Shown here in pieces: positions 28,341 to 40,370 of a stretch of DNA of 64,000 nucleotides. The first letter of the stretch is position 1. Every line of letters starts with the position of its first letter. The stretch covers positions 308,588,322-308,652,321 of the forward strand of contig NC_135783.1 in the NCBI RefSeq assembly GCF_051106095.1, in the 5' to 3' direction. The DNA comes from Pogona vitticeps. Lineage: Eukaryota > Chordata > Lepidosauria > Squamata > Agamidae. Below the pieces are notes generated by a model. It was not told where the DNA came from. It searched no databases and saw only the letters and a program-made list of their open reading frames with translations. The position numbers and the translations under genes are program-made.

Positions 28341-28837
28341 CAGTGGGGTCTTGACTTGAGAACTTAATCCGTATTGGAAGGCGGTTCTCAAGTCAAAATG
28401 TTCTCAAGTCAAATCTGCATTTCCCATAGGAATGCATTGAAAACCATTTGATCCGTATCTGCCCTTTTCCGTCCATAGAAACTAATGGGAAGCTGCTATT
28501 CCGCCTCCAGCCAACTATTTTGTTTCTTTTTTTCTTAGGTCAAGAAAGGTTCAGGGAAGGCAGGGAAAATACAGTCCAGGCAGTACCAGGCAGCCTGAAG
28601 ACTCCCAATCCACTCTCTAAACGCTGGGAGGAGTGAGGAAGCAGACAGGCACCCTTTTCACTGGCCAACAGTTAACTGAAAGTTCAAATTTTGCACTTTC
28701 CCTGCCTCCCACGTGGTTTTTTTTTCAGTTCTTAACTCAAATCTAAGTACTTAAGTCAAGTCAATATTTTCCTATGAGAGCGGTTCTTAAGTCAAAATGT
28801 TCTTAACTCAAGCCGTTCTTAAGTCAAGACCCCACTG
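28341..28837. mobile_element. Tigger-like MITE inserted in BovB
   Basis: The ends cagtggggtcttgacttgag and ttaagtcaagaccccactg are inverted repeats. A TA flanks each side (28339-28340 and 28838-28839), the target of Tc1/mariner/pogo elements. The length is 497 bp. Subterminal copies of gttctcaagtcaaaatg and gttcttaagtcaaaatg add further internal repetition. It encodes nothing. Confidence 0.85.
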
Positions 28838-28905
28838 TAGTGTGGTTGCTGACCTTGACCCAGACATCCTGGAGAGCGAAGTCAAGTGGGCCTTAGAAAG
28901 CATCA

Positions 28906-30016
28906 CCTCTGGCTTGGACTTTGCTGTTACTGCTATCTCTTGCCATTTCTTGCAAGAGACACATTGAGACCTTTGGGACCTGCCCTGACTCACACCCCAG
29001 CACCACTAATATTAATATTAACAACATTAAGCTTAACTACATCAAGCTCAATAACATCTGAAAGGACAATAACATCTAAAAGGATAAGATTACATGGGAG
29101 AGGAGGACAGATCAGGGTTATATGTGGGGGATAAACATTGTGGGTATTTCTTTCAAACAATTTTTCTCTTTTTCTTTTTTTATATATAATTTACTTTATA
29201 ACTGGAATTTTTAGTTGATTACACTGTATTTGGTTTATATGTTTAATTTGTTCTTTAGTGTGATTGTATTAATTTAGTGTGTTTTCCTTCTTTTTCTTTT
29301 CTTTTTTCTCTCTTTATCTCTGGTTGTAAGTTGAGGCACCACTGTAATGGAAAGTTAGAAAAAATAAAGTAACAATCTAATTTTGGAACATTTTAGCAAG
29401 TAAGGAAAATTACTTTTCAAACACCATAACAATTAATAGAAATCAACTATTTTAAAAAAACACCAAGCTCTGGGGAACTCATGCAGATGGATGTAAGGGA
29501 ATTTGCTTTTATCATTTGAGGAATAATTGTGACATTTTATTTCCATTACTTTTACTAGCAATCATGAAGAACAGTCTTCCAATTATTCTAGCTGATTTAC
29601 TTTACTGACAGAAATGGAGCTCACTTGGCTGATCTCACAATCCCAAGACTGTTCTGCTCATTCTGCTCATTGTTTAAGCTTTTCTGGGACTATAATATTC
29701 AATAATTAGGAGGATGCCAGCTTAAAGCTGAATTCTCAACACGTTCTTGAACTGCCTTCCCACCCTCCAGAAATGCTCCTAAATTCTTGACTCAAAAGGT
29801 CATCAGTGAATGGTTGAAATCCAGTTGATTTTTACACATGTGAAAGAGAAGCAGTGTAAAATTCCAGTGGGCAATTAATGAGTTGCTACTGGGATTCTTG
29901 GGGTGTCCCCTGCTGGCTTGGCACATGCTCAAGAATACCAGTGGGGCTGCCAGCTAGAACTGTTTTAATTTTACAGTTTTCCTTCTTCTTTCAAAAAAGA
30001 GCAAAGGATTTCAGCT
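28906..30016. other. Unique AT-rich sequence, no gene seen
   Basis: No gene or clear repeat is recognised. There are several T-rich runs at 29157-29320. Confidence 0.35.
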
Positions 30017-30275
30017 TAGTTGTTTTGGGCTCTTTGGCCGTGTTCTGAAGGTTGTTCTTCCTAACGTTTCGCCAGTCTCTGTGGCTGGCATCTTCAGAGG
30101 ACAGGAGTCAGAACGCAGAACAGAGCACAGAGTTCTGACTCCTGTCCTCTGAAGATGCCGGCCAGAGAGACTGGAGAAACATTAGGAAGAACAACTTTTA
30201 GAACACGGCCAAAGAGCCTGAAAAACCCACAAAAACCATCAGATCCCGGCCGTGAAAGCCTTTGCGACTTCATCT
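30017..30275. repeat. Inverted pair of Penelope-like 3' tails
   Basis: Arms of about 97-103 bp (30018-30113 and 30131-30233) are inverted copies separated by about 17 bp. Each arm contains cctctgaagatgccggcca on one strand, aacgttaggaag-type sequence and 'acggccaaagagcc'. The same tail follows the GIY-YIG remnant at 45.76-45.88 kb in single copy, so the pair derives from Penelope-like elements, which are known for inverted and partial tandem ends. Confidence 0.75.
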
Positions 30276-30374
30276 TAGATTTAATAATCAGGTCTAGTAA
30301 CAGTCAAATAAACATCACAATATTTTAGATTTCATCTCTCATTTTACTGAATTTGTTCATGGTAGTCCAAAATA

Positions 30375-30788
30375 CAGTGGTGCCCCGCATAGCGACGTTA
30401 ATCCGTTCCAGGATTAATGTCGCTATCGGGATTTTTCGCTATCCAGGCGGGGAAAACACATAGGGACGCATTAAACTCCGTTTAATGCATTCCTATTAGG
30501 GAAAAACTCACTGGTAAGCGAAGAATCCTGGATCCAGCCGCCATTTTCACTGCCCGGTAAGCGAGTGCAGGGCGCGAAAATGGTGCGGGCAGCCATTTTC
30601 TGCACCCGGCGGCCATTTTGGAACCGCCGATCAGCTGTTCCCAAAATGGCAGTCGGGTGCAGAAATGATCGCAATGCGATGTTTAGCCTATCTAAACATC
30701 GCAATGCGATCGCATTAGCGACCGCAAAAAATGGGTCGCTATGCGGATTCGTCATTAAATGGCACGCTCGTTAAGCGAGGCACCCCTG
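30375..30788. mobile_element. Tigger-like MITE, GC-rich
   Basis: The ends cagtggtgccccgcatagcg and gcgaggcacccctg are inverted repeats, with TA at 30373-30374 and 30789-30790. The interior includes the phrase gttaatccgttccaggatta common to Tigger-derived MITEs, and an internal palindromic core (gatcgcaatgcgatgttt facing aaacatcgcaatgcgatc). It is 414 bp and non-coding. Confidence 0.82.
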
Positions 30789-30790
30789 TA

Positions 30791-32130
30791 GTTTACAGTT
30801 GAATTGTGAATTCTACTGACTTGGGCATTTATTTTGATTAATTTATGTTGATTTATTTTAACTCATTTTAAATTTTTTATAATATGTGGTTTTTTGTGTT
30901 TTAAGTAGAATTATAATCTAATTGAGGATCTGTTTTTTAGGAGGCAGTGTAAAATTATTTTAAATTAAAAAAAACTTGAATCCACTTTAAAAGGCTTGTT
31001 TAGAATACTAAGCATTATGATTCTTTAAAATTCAAGATAATTCTACCTATCTCTGAAGTGGTTTAGAAGATAATCTATGATGTCTCAGTAATTGTGTGAT
31101 TATCATGGCCTGTGTATGAGGAAAGCTGCACACCATATCTGTGCCATAGTGCTTTTAGCACATTGCTTCTAAGATAGTATGGCTAGAATCCTAGCAACAG
31201 TTCCAGCTGCAATGGTGTCAGTGAATTAATATGATTTACGTAAGCATTAAGTCACCATTCGACAACTGATTCAGTGGATCTGCTCTAGCAGACTAGGAGT
31301 GGGATATAGGCCAATGTGAAACAACCCTTTGCCATTAAAAATGTGAAAAGAAACATCACCTACCTTTGTTTCATACAGGTAAACGTGATGAGACACAGGA
31401 CTGATTTACTGAGCAGGGACACCAAAGAATTAAAAAGAGAGACTTCTCACAAGAAGCATGAGAAGGGAATAATATCCTGTAGCATCCACTCTGAGGCTGC
31501 TGTGATACTGCAGCTAGGTTTACCAGTTTTAAAATATAGAGCTTCTGAAAAATGTGGTCTATTCTAAGGTTGATTCTCTTCCAGAGTGGTATGGAATGAT
31601 TTGGTGTATCAATAGAAAGAAGGGCAATAGTTTCTTACATAGGGTTTAGTCAAGCCATGTCTTGGTGGAAAGAGAGAAAGGGACTGGCGTGCTCCCACAT
31701 CTTTTGACTTGAATTACAGGTTTTACTGAGTACACATCCTATAGAGTCCACAAAGCTCTAATTAACACCCACGGTGAAAAATCTTTTGTTAAACTGGTCA
31801 TTAAGCAAACTTTACTGGAGGGGAAGGGGGGCAAGTTAGGGTGGTGGCCTAATAAAAGGATGTAGTGCCAATGCTGACAGGCCATAATTGAACCACCTCT
31901 AAAAATAACATATTTGGTTTCCTCCTCCCCACCCTCTCCCCTTTCCAGCAAACCCTGAAAAATTTATTAGTAATGATCTACTTAACTTTACTTCAAAAGA
32001 ATGTCAAAGAATTTTCATTTCCTCAGCTGGTGATTCAGCTCTTGAAAAGTTGCAGATTCTATTTATCTGAAAGGCTTCCCTTTGCCTTCATCTTATCTAC
32101 AGCCTAGGTCTCTACCATCTCCCATAAAGG
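30791..32130. other. Unique sequence, no gene seen
   Basis: An open frame at 31316-31567 crosses an acceptor-like ttgtttcatacag, but I see no matching donor or family motif. It is left unassigned. Confidence 0.3.
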
Positions 32131-32280
32131 TTAGGGTTGCCAGACGTCTAGCAAAAGGAGGACATGTCCTCCTTTTTAACCTAATGTCCTCCGTCTGGCA
32201 GGCAAAGCTAAAAACCTTTAAAGTCCAGCTTTTGTCTACGTGACCTTCTTCCTCCTCCTCCTCCTCCTCCTCCTCTTCGT
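32131..32280. mobile_element. Decayed element with a 24-bp perfect palindrome
   Basis: The sequence gggttgccagacgtct leads into a perfect 24-bp palindrome at 32153-32176 built from aaaaggaggaca and its complement. This resembles a widespread amniote short DNA element. A (CCT)n run follows at 32247-32275. The right end was not located. Confidence 0.4.
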
Positions 32281-32384
32281 CTTACCTGAGGAAAAACAGA
32301 TGGTTTGGAAATAAGGGGACACCGTAACGAAGAATTATTTTGTAATGGCAGAAGTGAACCCAGCATGGAATCGTGCCATAGTCT

Positions 32385-32490
32385 TTTTTTTTTAATGGGC
32401 GGAAGTCCTGTGATCACAGGGTGCCTGTTTCGTTCACGGTTGCTAGGATGGAGGCTGATACCAGTTGCTTAGATCAGGTAAGAAATGGGG
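32385..32490 (+). promoter_or_regulatory. Candidate promoter and first coding exon (weak)
   Basis: A short GC-richer patch carries gggcggaagtcc (an ETS-type site), then cacggttgctaggatg (close to half of an RFX X-box). An ATG at 32448 opens MEADTSCLDQ and runs straight into a strong donor, cag|gtaagaa, at 32477/32478. On the minus strand another donor-like ctcag|gtaagac lies at about 32288. This would fit a small, possibly bidirectional, TATA-less promoter, but no downstream exon was identified. A chance arrangement is equally possible. Confidence 0.3.
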
Positions 32491-34011
32491 AGGGGCAGTG
32501 GTGCTCTTTAGAGTTGGGCTTCCTCCTTCAACAGCAGCCATCGTGAACCAAAGGAGTGGTTCGGAAGAGGAGGGTGTCTTTCAGAGCTTGGGAACCTCTG
32601 GCCTTCCAGATGGTGTTGAAATCCAACACCCGCTATACTAACATTAAAGTAAATAAATAAAGTTTTTTTCCAAAATCTGCTCATGGGGTACTGTGGAGCA
32701 ACTTCTGGAGTGTCTAAGCAGGGAAATTGTATTTTTAAAGGAATATATTTTTGTGCAACCTGGCGGCCTTATAATACCAGTTGCTCTATTTTAACTTTGT
32801 AACATGGCAGTCTATTACTTTTGCCCTCAACTTGTACTATTAAAAACCCCTTCTCACCATTGTAGCCTAGGACTTGCGATTTTTCACAGTACAGTATCTG
32901 TTTTCAAAGTCACGCCAGACCTAAAGGGGATTTTTTAAAAAGAAATCATCCAGAGGTAAAATGCTTAGGAATTTTTTCTTCTGTCACCCTTCTATTATAC
33001 CTACAGAGGTTTAATTGGTTGTATTTTTTCAGTTGTGCATGTCTGGTTTTCATTGGACACATTTTACCAGCTAGCTTGTGTACATGGTTTGTATTTAGGA
33101 TTTTCAGCTAATTTATGTATATTGATTTTATATCAATGTATTGGTCGCAATTTTTTTTCACGGTAAGGCTAACAAGGTAAGGTTTTCATTTTAATATTGT
33201 ATGTGCTCTAATTTATGAAACAAACAGAAAAGGTTATTAAGGTGCTCCACTGACGCCCACCAGAAATATTTAAATAGTTCACCAGAAACAAAGGTTTGAG
33301 ACTCATAGTTGCAATGGGCAAGACAGAGAAGCGGACTATATTGGGGGAGGGACTGTGGTGATTGGTGCTGCTGAGATTCACAAGCTGGGCAGTTCAATTC
33401 TGAGGCAAAGCAGCAAGAGGGACTGGTTTTATATCCCTCCTGAAGGCTAACGACAGAAAAAAGTTTCCCTGAAGTCCCACAGCTTTTTCTGTCACAGACT
33501 CAGCTCTCCAACTTCTCCAATGTACTTCTCTCTCACTCACTCTCTTCATGTTTTCCATTACACAACTGATGATGACCTTTTTTGCCAGGCTGTTGGAGGC
33601 TGTTCTGTCGTTCTACACATAAATTCTATTCAGGCTTTCTCTCCTCCAGCATCAGGAAAAAGGTTAGAGGGGAGCACCTGGCCCCAACCCAAAAGCTATC
33701 ACTTCCTGCACATGAGCAGCAATAAGTCTAAAGAGGAGAGGATCCCATTCACTTATGGGCTCTCTACACAAGCAAGAACTCTGGAAAATCTGGAGCCAAA
33801 ACTGCAAGCAAAAGGCATAATAATATTTCTTTTGCAAAACAACATAACCAGTGATTATGTCTTTAATTTATGAAAATAGCAAGTATAAATCTATAGTATT
33901 AATAGACATAATGTGCAGTGTATATTTTTATCTTCCTCCAATTCAGTAGTGCTTTTGGAACAGAAGGATCAACCAGGGGATACCTGAGTATATTCACAGG
34001 CCTTATATTCA
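32491..34011. other. Unique sequence, no gene seen
   Basis: An open frame of 117 codons at 33520-33873 lacks motifs. The region could be intronic if the exon at 32.45 kb is real. Confidence 0.3.
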
Positions 34012-34690
34012 TCCGAGAGAACATAAGAAGAGCCCTGCTGGATCAGGCCAAGGGCCCATCTAGTCCAGCTTCCTGTATCTCACAGTGGCCCCACCAGATG
34101 CCTCTGGGAGCACACGGGACAACTAGATATCTGTCTCCTGATACCCCTTCCCTGCATCTGGCACTTTGAGGTACCTTCCTTTTAAGCCTGGAGTTTATAC
34201 ATTCCCACCATGGCTTGTAATTCTGCAATGGACTTTTCCTCCAGGAATCTGTCCGATCCACTTTTAAAGGCATCTAGGCCAGATGCCATCACCACATCCT
34301 GTGGCAAGGAGTTCCAGAGACTATCAACATTCTGGGTAAAGAAATCTTTTATTTTGTGAGAGGGAAGAGAGCTTCCCTCTATCCACTTCATCCCTCCCCT
34401 GCATAATTTTAGACATCTCAGTCATGTCCCCCCTTGGGTGCCTTTTATCTAAAGAGACCCAAACACTGTGGCCCTTCCTCATAAGGGAGGTGCCCCAGCC
34501 CAGTCATCATTTTAGTTGCTATCTTCTGCACCTTTTCCAGCTCCACTATGTCTTTTTTGAGGCGTGGCAACCAGAACTGTACGCAATACTCCAGGTGCGG
34601 CCTTATTAGCTTTCTGTACAATGGCGGTATAATGTTGGCTGCTTTATTTTCAGCCCCCTTTTCAATGAAGGAGAGGATCCTTCTGTGTCC
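34012..34690 (-). mobile_element. CR1-clade LINE, 3' part
   Basis: On the minus strand the RT C-terminal region reads IIPPLYRKLIRPHLEYCVQF and KKDIVELEKVQKIATKM (about 34640-34500), then KIKDFFTQNVDSLWNSLPQDV (about 34350-34290), hallmarks of CR1-clade LINEs. The 3' untranslated end lies at 34012-34100. It is frameshifted and truncated at its 5' side. Confidence 0.8.
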
Positions 34691-35406
34691 CCTTGTGTGT
34701 GAGTGTATGTGTGTGTGACAACAAATCATCTTATTGCTGATAATAAGATGTCTGTGTGATCAACATTTTGACTAATCATTAATGGTGTTAATAATGGCAT
34801 TGTCATTTTGAAATCCCATTATCAGTGTAATTGTCACGAGTTGTGCCCCCTCCTTCTGCTATGTCCTCTGTGTATATAAACCTATGGAGTAACTTGTGCA
34901 CTCCACTACTCTTGTGTTTCTATTTTTGATATGTATTCTAAAACAGTCTAGCACAGCTGTTTTTAGAAATACAATTCTATAACTTACTTTTAAAATTGTG
35001 TAGCAGTGATAAGTTATGTTGGGGTACTTTCCATTATGATTTTTTTAAAGTACGTTTTAAGCTGTGCTTAAACTTATGGGTAAATCAACTTAGTGTATCT
35101 TGCTTCTGAGTAGACATGCATAGGATAGCTCTATTTAATCCTTTTATCCTACAACAATTAACTTATAAGCAAGCTTTCCATAAGCTGATAGGATTGATTT
35201 GGAGAACATTTTTAAAAGTCTGTTTAAAAAAACAACAGCTTCCTGACCCTGAAATATAGGAACAAAAAATTAATGTTCCTTAATATATTTTCCTTTCTGC
35301 TACTGTTAACCACAAAGTCAGTGATGCTTTTTTTAAAAAAAAGGCTTCCAGCTTCCTCAGATTTCACGTTTTCATTGCATAGCTGATCATTTAGGGAACA
35401 GGCTTG
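34691..35406. other. Unique AT-rich sequence; small MITE remnant near 35085-35140
   Basis: The phrase cttctgagtagacatgcataggat at about 35104 (shown in part) belongs to the same short element family as 42966-43065. Nothing else is recognised. Confidence 0.35.
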
Positions 35407-35565
35407 TTCCAGACAGCTTTAATTAAACTGTGCTGCAAAACCAGATATAGATCAATGGAAATGATCCATAACAAGAGGCTAATCATGTATTTAGCAGTGT
35501 TCAGTCCAGTTCAATCACCTTCTCCAGTTTCTGTGGCTTTGCATTCATGTGGCAAAGGCTGAGTG
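35407..35565. other. Second copy of the 24.4 kb segment
   Basis: It aligns with 24401-24540 over about 100 bp at roughly three quarters identity by eye, with several short gaps. It is on the same strand as the other copy. No tail or target duplication is apparent, unlike the retroelements nearby. Confidence 0.55.
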
Positions 35566-36289
35566 TGTGAATGTATTCTCTCTCTCTCTCTCTCTTAATC
35601 CATCCCATTAGTGGCCATATGCCTGGGCTTCAAGGGAGACAAGACCTGTCTGCAATCTGCCAGGGATTTAGAGACATCAATAATTTGTGAACAGTCATGT
35701 TGGTACTGGTCGAAGGGTTAAGTGCTCGGCACGCCAGGGGCACCTCTTTTGGGACTGGAACTCTTAGTTGACTGTTAGGAACCTGATCCCCTGTGAAGCT
35801 TCCCTTCAAAGCACATGCTGCATGTCAAATCCATACAGCTGAAGCAATGGAGCTTTATTAGCTCTGGGATTTAAAGGCCTGTACTAAGTGATATAACAGT
35901 GTGTTTGGTTTATATGCAGGGTGGAGTAGCAGAGAAAGGAGCAAAATGATGACACTGGAAAGAAGGTGGTGCTGAGATAATTGTATTATTTCTGCAATGA
36001 GGGGTGTGTTTTTTTCACTTTAATTTACGAAGATATTTTTCAGGCTAGTCCTCATGATTTTCTGCTAGGAACGGCAAATGCTAGGAACCTTCTTCAATGG
36101 TAAATAGATTATTTGTCTAGAATTTGCATTGAAACAAATACTCGTTGTACCGTGAGGTGCTGAAATGTTAATGGGACAGTACAGGTAAAAGCATATTTGG
36201 GACTTTCATAAAAAGCAAGATGAAACTGATATATCTACAGTATATCTATATCCTCGTCCACTGTAGAATATAAAGTAGCTACTTGAGCT
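35566..36289. other. Unique sequence, short (CT)n run
   Basis: A CT run lies at 35577-35596. No gene or repeat body is recognised. Confidence 0.35.
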
Positions 36290-36478
36290 GCTGAGATACT
36301 GTAGCTTACTGAGTTAGTGCACTAGGGCTTGGGAGTTCATTTCCCCACTGTCTCATGTAGGAGAAGAATCAGCAGGTGTGGCCTTAAGTAAGCTACATGA
36401 TCCCAAAGCACTTCCAGAAGCAAAGACTGGTAAACTACATCTCTGAGTACTGAGGGGTAACCATAAGTCATGATCAAT
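36290..36478 (+). mobile_element. tRNA-derived SINE
   Basis: The head contains gagttagtgcactagggctt and a B-box-like gagttcatttccccactg. The tail reads tggtaaactacatctctgag and ggggtaaccataagtcatga, matching the tail of the 19.8 kb SINE in reverse. It is diverged. Confidence 0.55.
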
Positions 36479-36600
36479 CTGATCATGTTTTTATTATTGT
36501 TTTACTTTATGATAACATATCCCATCAAAATAGGAGTTTTAAATGTCAGAATGTTAAAAATTTCTTTCATCTGAACCTCACATCATCATCATCATCATAA

Positions 36601-36786
36601 TAGTGTACTGTCAAGTCAATTCTGACTTATGGTGAATCTCTTCAGGATTTGCAAGGTACGGAGAGCACTCAGAATTGGTTTACTCTTCCCTTCTTCTGGG
36701 GGCTGCCCTGGATCTGTGCAGTTTGCCAAAGGCCACTTAGTTAGCTTTACATGTACACTAACTAGGATCTGCCTTTGGATCATTTC
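36601..36786 (-). mobile_element. tRNA-derived SINE, opposite orientation
   Basis: On the plus strand it begins tactgtcaagtcaattctga, the complement of the SINE tail, and continues through the body to about 36786. It stands 120 bp from the plus-strand SINE, so a transcript over both could fold back on itself. Confidence 0.5.
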
Positions 36787-36800
36787 ATTCTCTGCCAGAT

Positions 36801-37994
<1,194 letters not shown>

Positions 37995-38400
37995 ATGCAA
38001 TAGTAATAGATAGATAGATAAAACTTTATTACAGTCAAAAGACTAGCCACAAATAAAACACCAAAATATATAAATACACAGAAGTATACAAAAATATTGG
38101 GATCGAATGCAAAGCAATAATCGGTTCTGAGGTGAACAACCACAGCATCAAGACATCTTCCTTAAAGCAATTCCAAAATGTCTAGCAAACCATGCTCTAA
38201 CTACAGAGGCTCATCCACTTTTAGGGTCCTTTTTCTAATGCCCATTGCAGCAGTACGAAATTTGGCAACACTATGTGTAAGCATGGGATTGGAGTCAGAA
38301 AATAGTGAAAAATGTCAGTTCTCTATACATTTAAGAAATACACAGATTTGGGTGCACCCACCCAACATGTGACACCCTATTGACCCCTGAGGGGGTTAGG
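37995..38400 (-). mobile_element. Unclassified LINE-like 3' region
   Basis: The block starts at plus-strand tagatagatagataaaacttt; on the minus strand this gives a 3' end with aataaagttttatc and a short tetranucleotide tail, the way many non-LTR elements end. The body at 38100-38390 is non-coding or decayed. The family is not identified. Confidence 0.35.
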
Positions 38401-38651
38401 TTTGAGTGAATGTTTAGAATTGGACTGTACGTGTTCCCTGAATTAGAGAAGAATAGGAGTACTGACCTGGGAATCAGTCCCTATATCCAAAAGATACTGT
38501 TTTAAACAAAACAGCAGCATACCACAAAAGAGGAAGACTCCCCTCCAAAAGAAGAACTCACTTCAGATTAAAAAAGATATAAAAGCATGGAAAATTAGAA
38601 ATACGTGAATTTTTGTTTGGTCTATAATTGCCAGCCAGCATCGGTCATGGG
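38401..38651. other. Unique sequence, no gene seen
   Basis: No gene or repeat is recognised. Confidence 0.35.
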
Positions 38652-38808
38652 CAATGTTCCCTCTAAACTGCACAGCTGCACCGTGCTGTATTAGTGCTGT
38701 GCACCCACAGTTAGTGTTGCTGCCCATTTGGTTCCAGTCGTGGCTGAAACTTTGCATGCACAAGGCGGGATTTCTGGTCAGTGGTGGAAAATTAGAGAGA
38801 ACATTAGC
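38652..38808. mobile_element. hAT-like MITE
   Basis: The left end caatgttccctctaaactg and right end ttagagagaacattag are inverted repeats. The flanks tcatggg and ccatggca are partly matching and may be a decayed target duplication. It is about 157 bp. Confidence 0.6.
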
Positions 38809-40179
38809 CATGGCACTTGGCGGATCCAGGGAATTGAACTCCAAAAGTTGATTCCCCCACCCTCACCCCTATTCTGTCACCAATTATATCAAAAACAGGC
38901 AGTAGCCAAGCTTTCTACTGCAGGGCATTCAACACATGGGATGCAATGAGCACTGCCTGATGAATTCATGGCAGAACTCTTGGGGATTGCAGTCCAAAAA
39001 GATATCTCTTTTTTGCACACCTCAAATGCTAGCCTGAGTATTCTAAATACAGTACTTTGTTTTATACTTTTTATCTGATGTGTTTGTGTTCTGCACTCTT
39101 CCAGGTTATTTTTCTTTTGCTTTAGATAGTATCTTTCTTTTCAATATGTTACTTTGTTTAATGGTGCAGTGTTGAAAAAATTAATGGATAGAAAAATGTC
39201 AGTGGATCTGTTTGTTTATATTTTAGGACTCCAAAGACATCTTGAAGAACAAATGGGCAAGAAATCACCAGCTGTAGTTATGGTACCTGTGACGGATTTA
39301 CCTGGCATGAAAATTATTCATATAGCATGCTGGCTCAGCCCATAGTTCAGCAGCATCTGTAACTGGGATGCACATCCTACTAAGAGGAAGAAGACACTGC
39401 GTGATTTTTTTTTTAAAGGCGTACAAATGCACTCCGTGCATTTAAAGATATTAACAAGCAAAACCATACATGGAAAACTGTGGGGGGGGAGTACTATTTT
39501 CTCAATTTTTTTCTATGGAAATTTTGAAAGTCATCACCAGCATTGAACATGGAGTTAGGAGATGACATCAGTAACTCCAAAATCTCTCTGGCCCATTATT
39601 TTTTGTACCAGATAACAGTAGATTGAATAAAGATCTTGTTCCAAGGCGATGAGTCACCAGCCATTTATACCAATACATTAAGCTTAATGTACTTTCACAT
39701 CCTAAGTAGAGCAAATGGTCTTATATTGCCCAGGATCCAAAATGTTGCACACATATGAAGTGCCATCAGCAGCTACATAAGGGGAAGAACGGCAAAAACT
39801 CGAGGGACTCATTCACATCTCATAATTGACAGCAGGAAAACATAATTGAGTACTTAGATTGGATTGGATCTTCTTAAAACCTAGCATTCCAGAAAATGGC
39901 TGCTGGCATGCATATCTCACAAAATCAACTCCCATTACAATTGAACTACAGATAAGCTTTTACCCACTGAGCACACAGAGAGCTTTTTCTTCTGGGACTA
40001 AACAAGACATGTGGGGCATAAGACAGGCTTACTCTACAGAGGTCCTCTCCCACATGGCAGAAGATACAGATGGACATCACTTGGCAGCAGTCATGCACAG
40101 TCTCCTAGCATTCTAATAGTTCTCTGAATTAGAATTCTTTCCTCTTCTGTAACTTGTCCATATGTAGAGTTTGTAAGAA
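38809..40179. other. Unique sequence, no gene seen
   Basis: An open stretch at 39210-39300 follows an acceptor-like tttatattttag and reads LQRHLEEQMGKKSPAVVM in one frame. The donor after it is poor and there is no homology I recognise. No other feature is supported. Confidence 0.3.
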
Positions 40180-40370
40180 CAAAGAGTCCCATGGCACCTT
40201 AAATGTCTCTGCTGGGGCTACACTCCGTGCATTTAAAGATATGAATTACAGCATGTATAAAATTATACCAGATAAATTATATTTATGTTTAGGGTTCCAC
40301 AAGACCTTTTGTTGTGTCTTCTGCAATACACTAACACAGTGGAAAATTTAAAATATGAAATAATTTCTCT
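40180..40370. mobile_element. Interspersed repeat fragment, unclassified
   Basis: The phrases aaagagtcccatggcacctt and tgttgtgtcttctgcaatac occur in a widespread amniote repeat. A 22-bp piece inside it (starting cactccgtgcatttaaag) also occurs at about 39431. Boundaries and family are unclear. Confidence 0.4.

Larger units (their letters stand above)
27004..28905 (+). mobile_element. BovB with preserved 5' end, interrupted by two insertions
   Basis: The copy begins at the BovB 5' untranslated region (ccttcatggattgttgcctt) and runs into the endonuclease: YCIGTWNVRSMNLGKLD, INIDILGVSEVK (about 27400-27520). A deletion joins about 27570 to sequence some 450 bp further on in the element. At 27633-27768 an L2-like tail with a (TAAA) run has been inserted, and at 28341-28837 a Tigger-like element. 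BovB sequence resumes after each, ending in the region before the RT core (LESEVKWALES-like, about 28860-28902). It is multiply frameshifted. The three layers give a relative order: BovB oldest, the others later. Confidence 0.88.

Noticed and set aside
33520-33873. 117-codon plus-strand frame
   Set aside because: No domain, no clear start context and no splice partners; expected by chance in 64 kb read in six frames.
39210-39330. Acceptor-like site followed by LQRHLEEQMGKKSPAVVM
   Set aside because: No convincing donor, a poor reading-frame fit with the candidate exon at 32.45 kb, and no recognisable homology.
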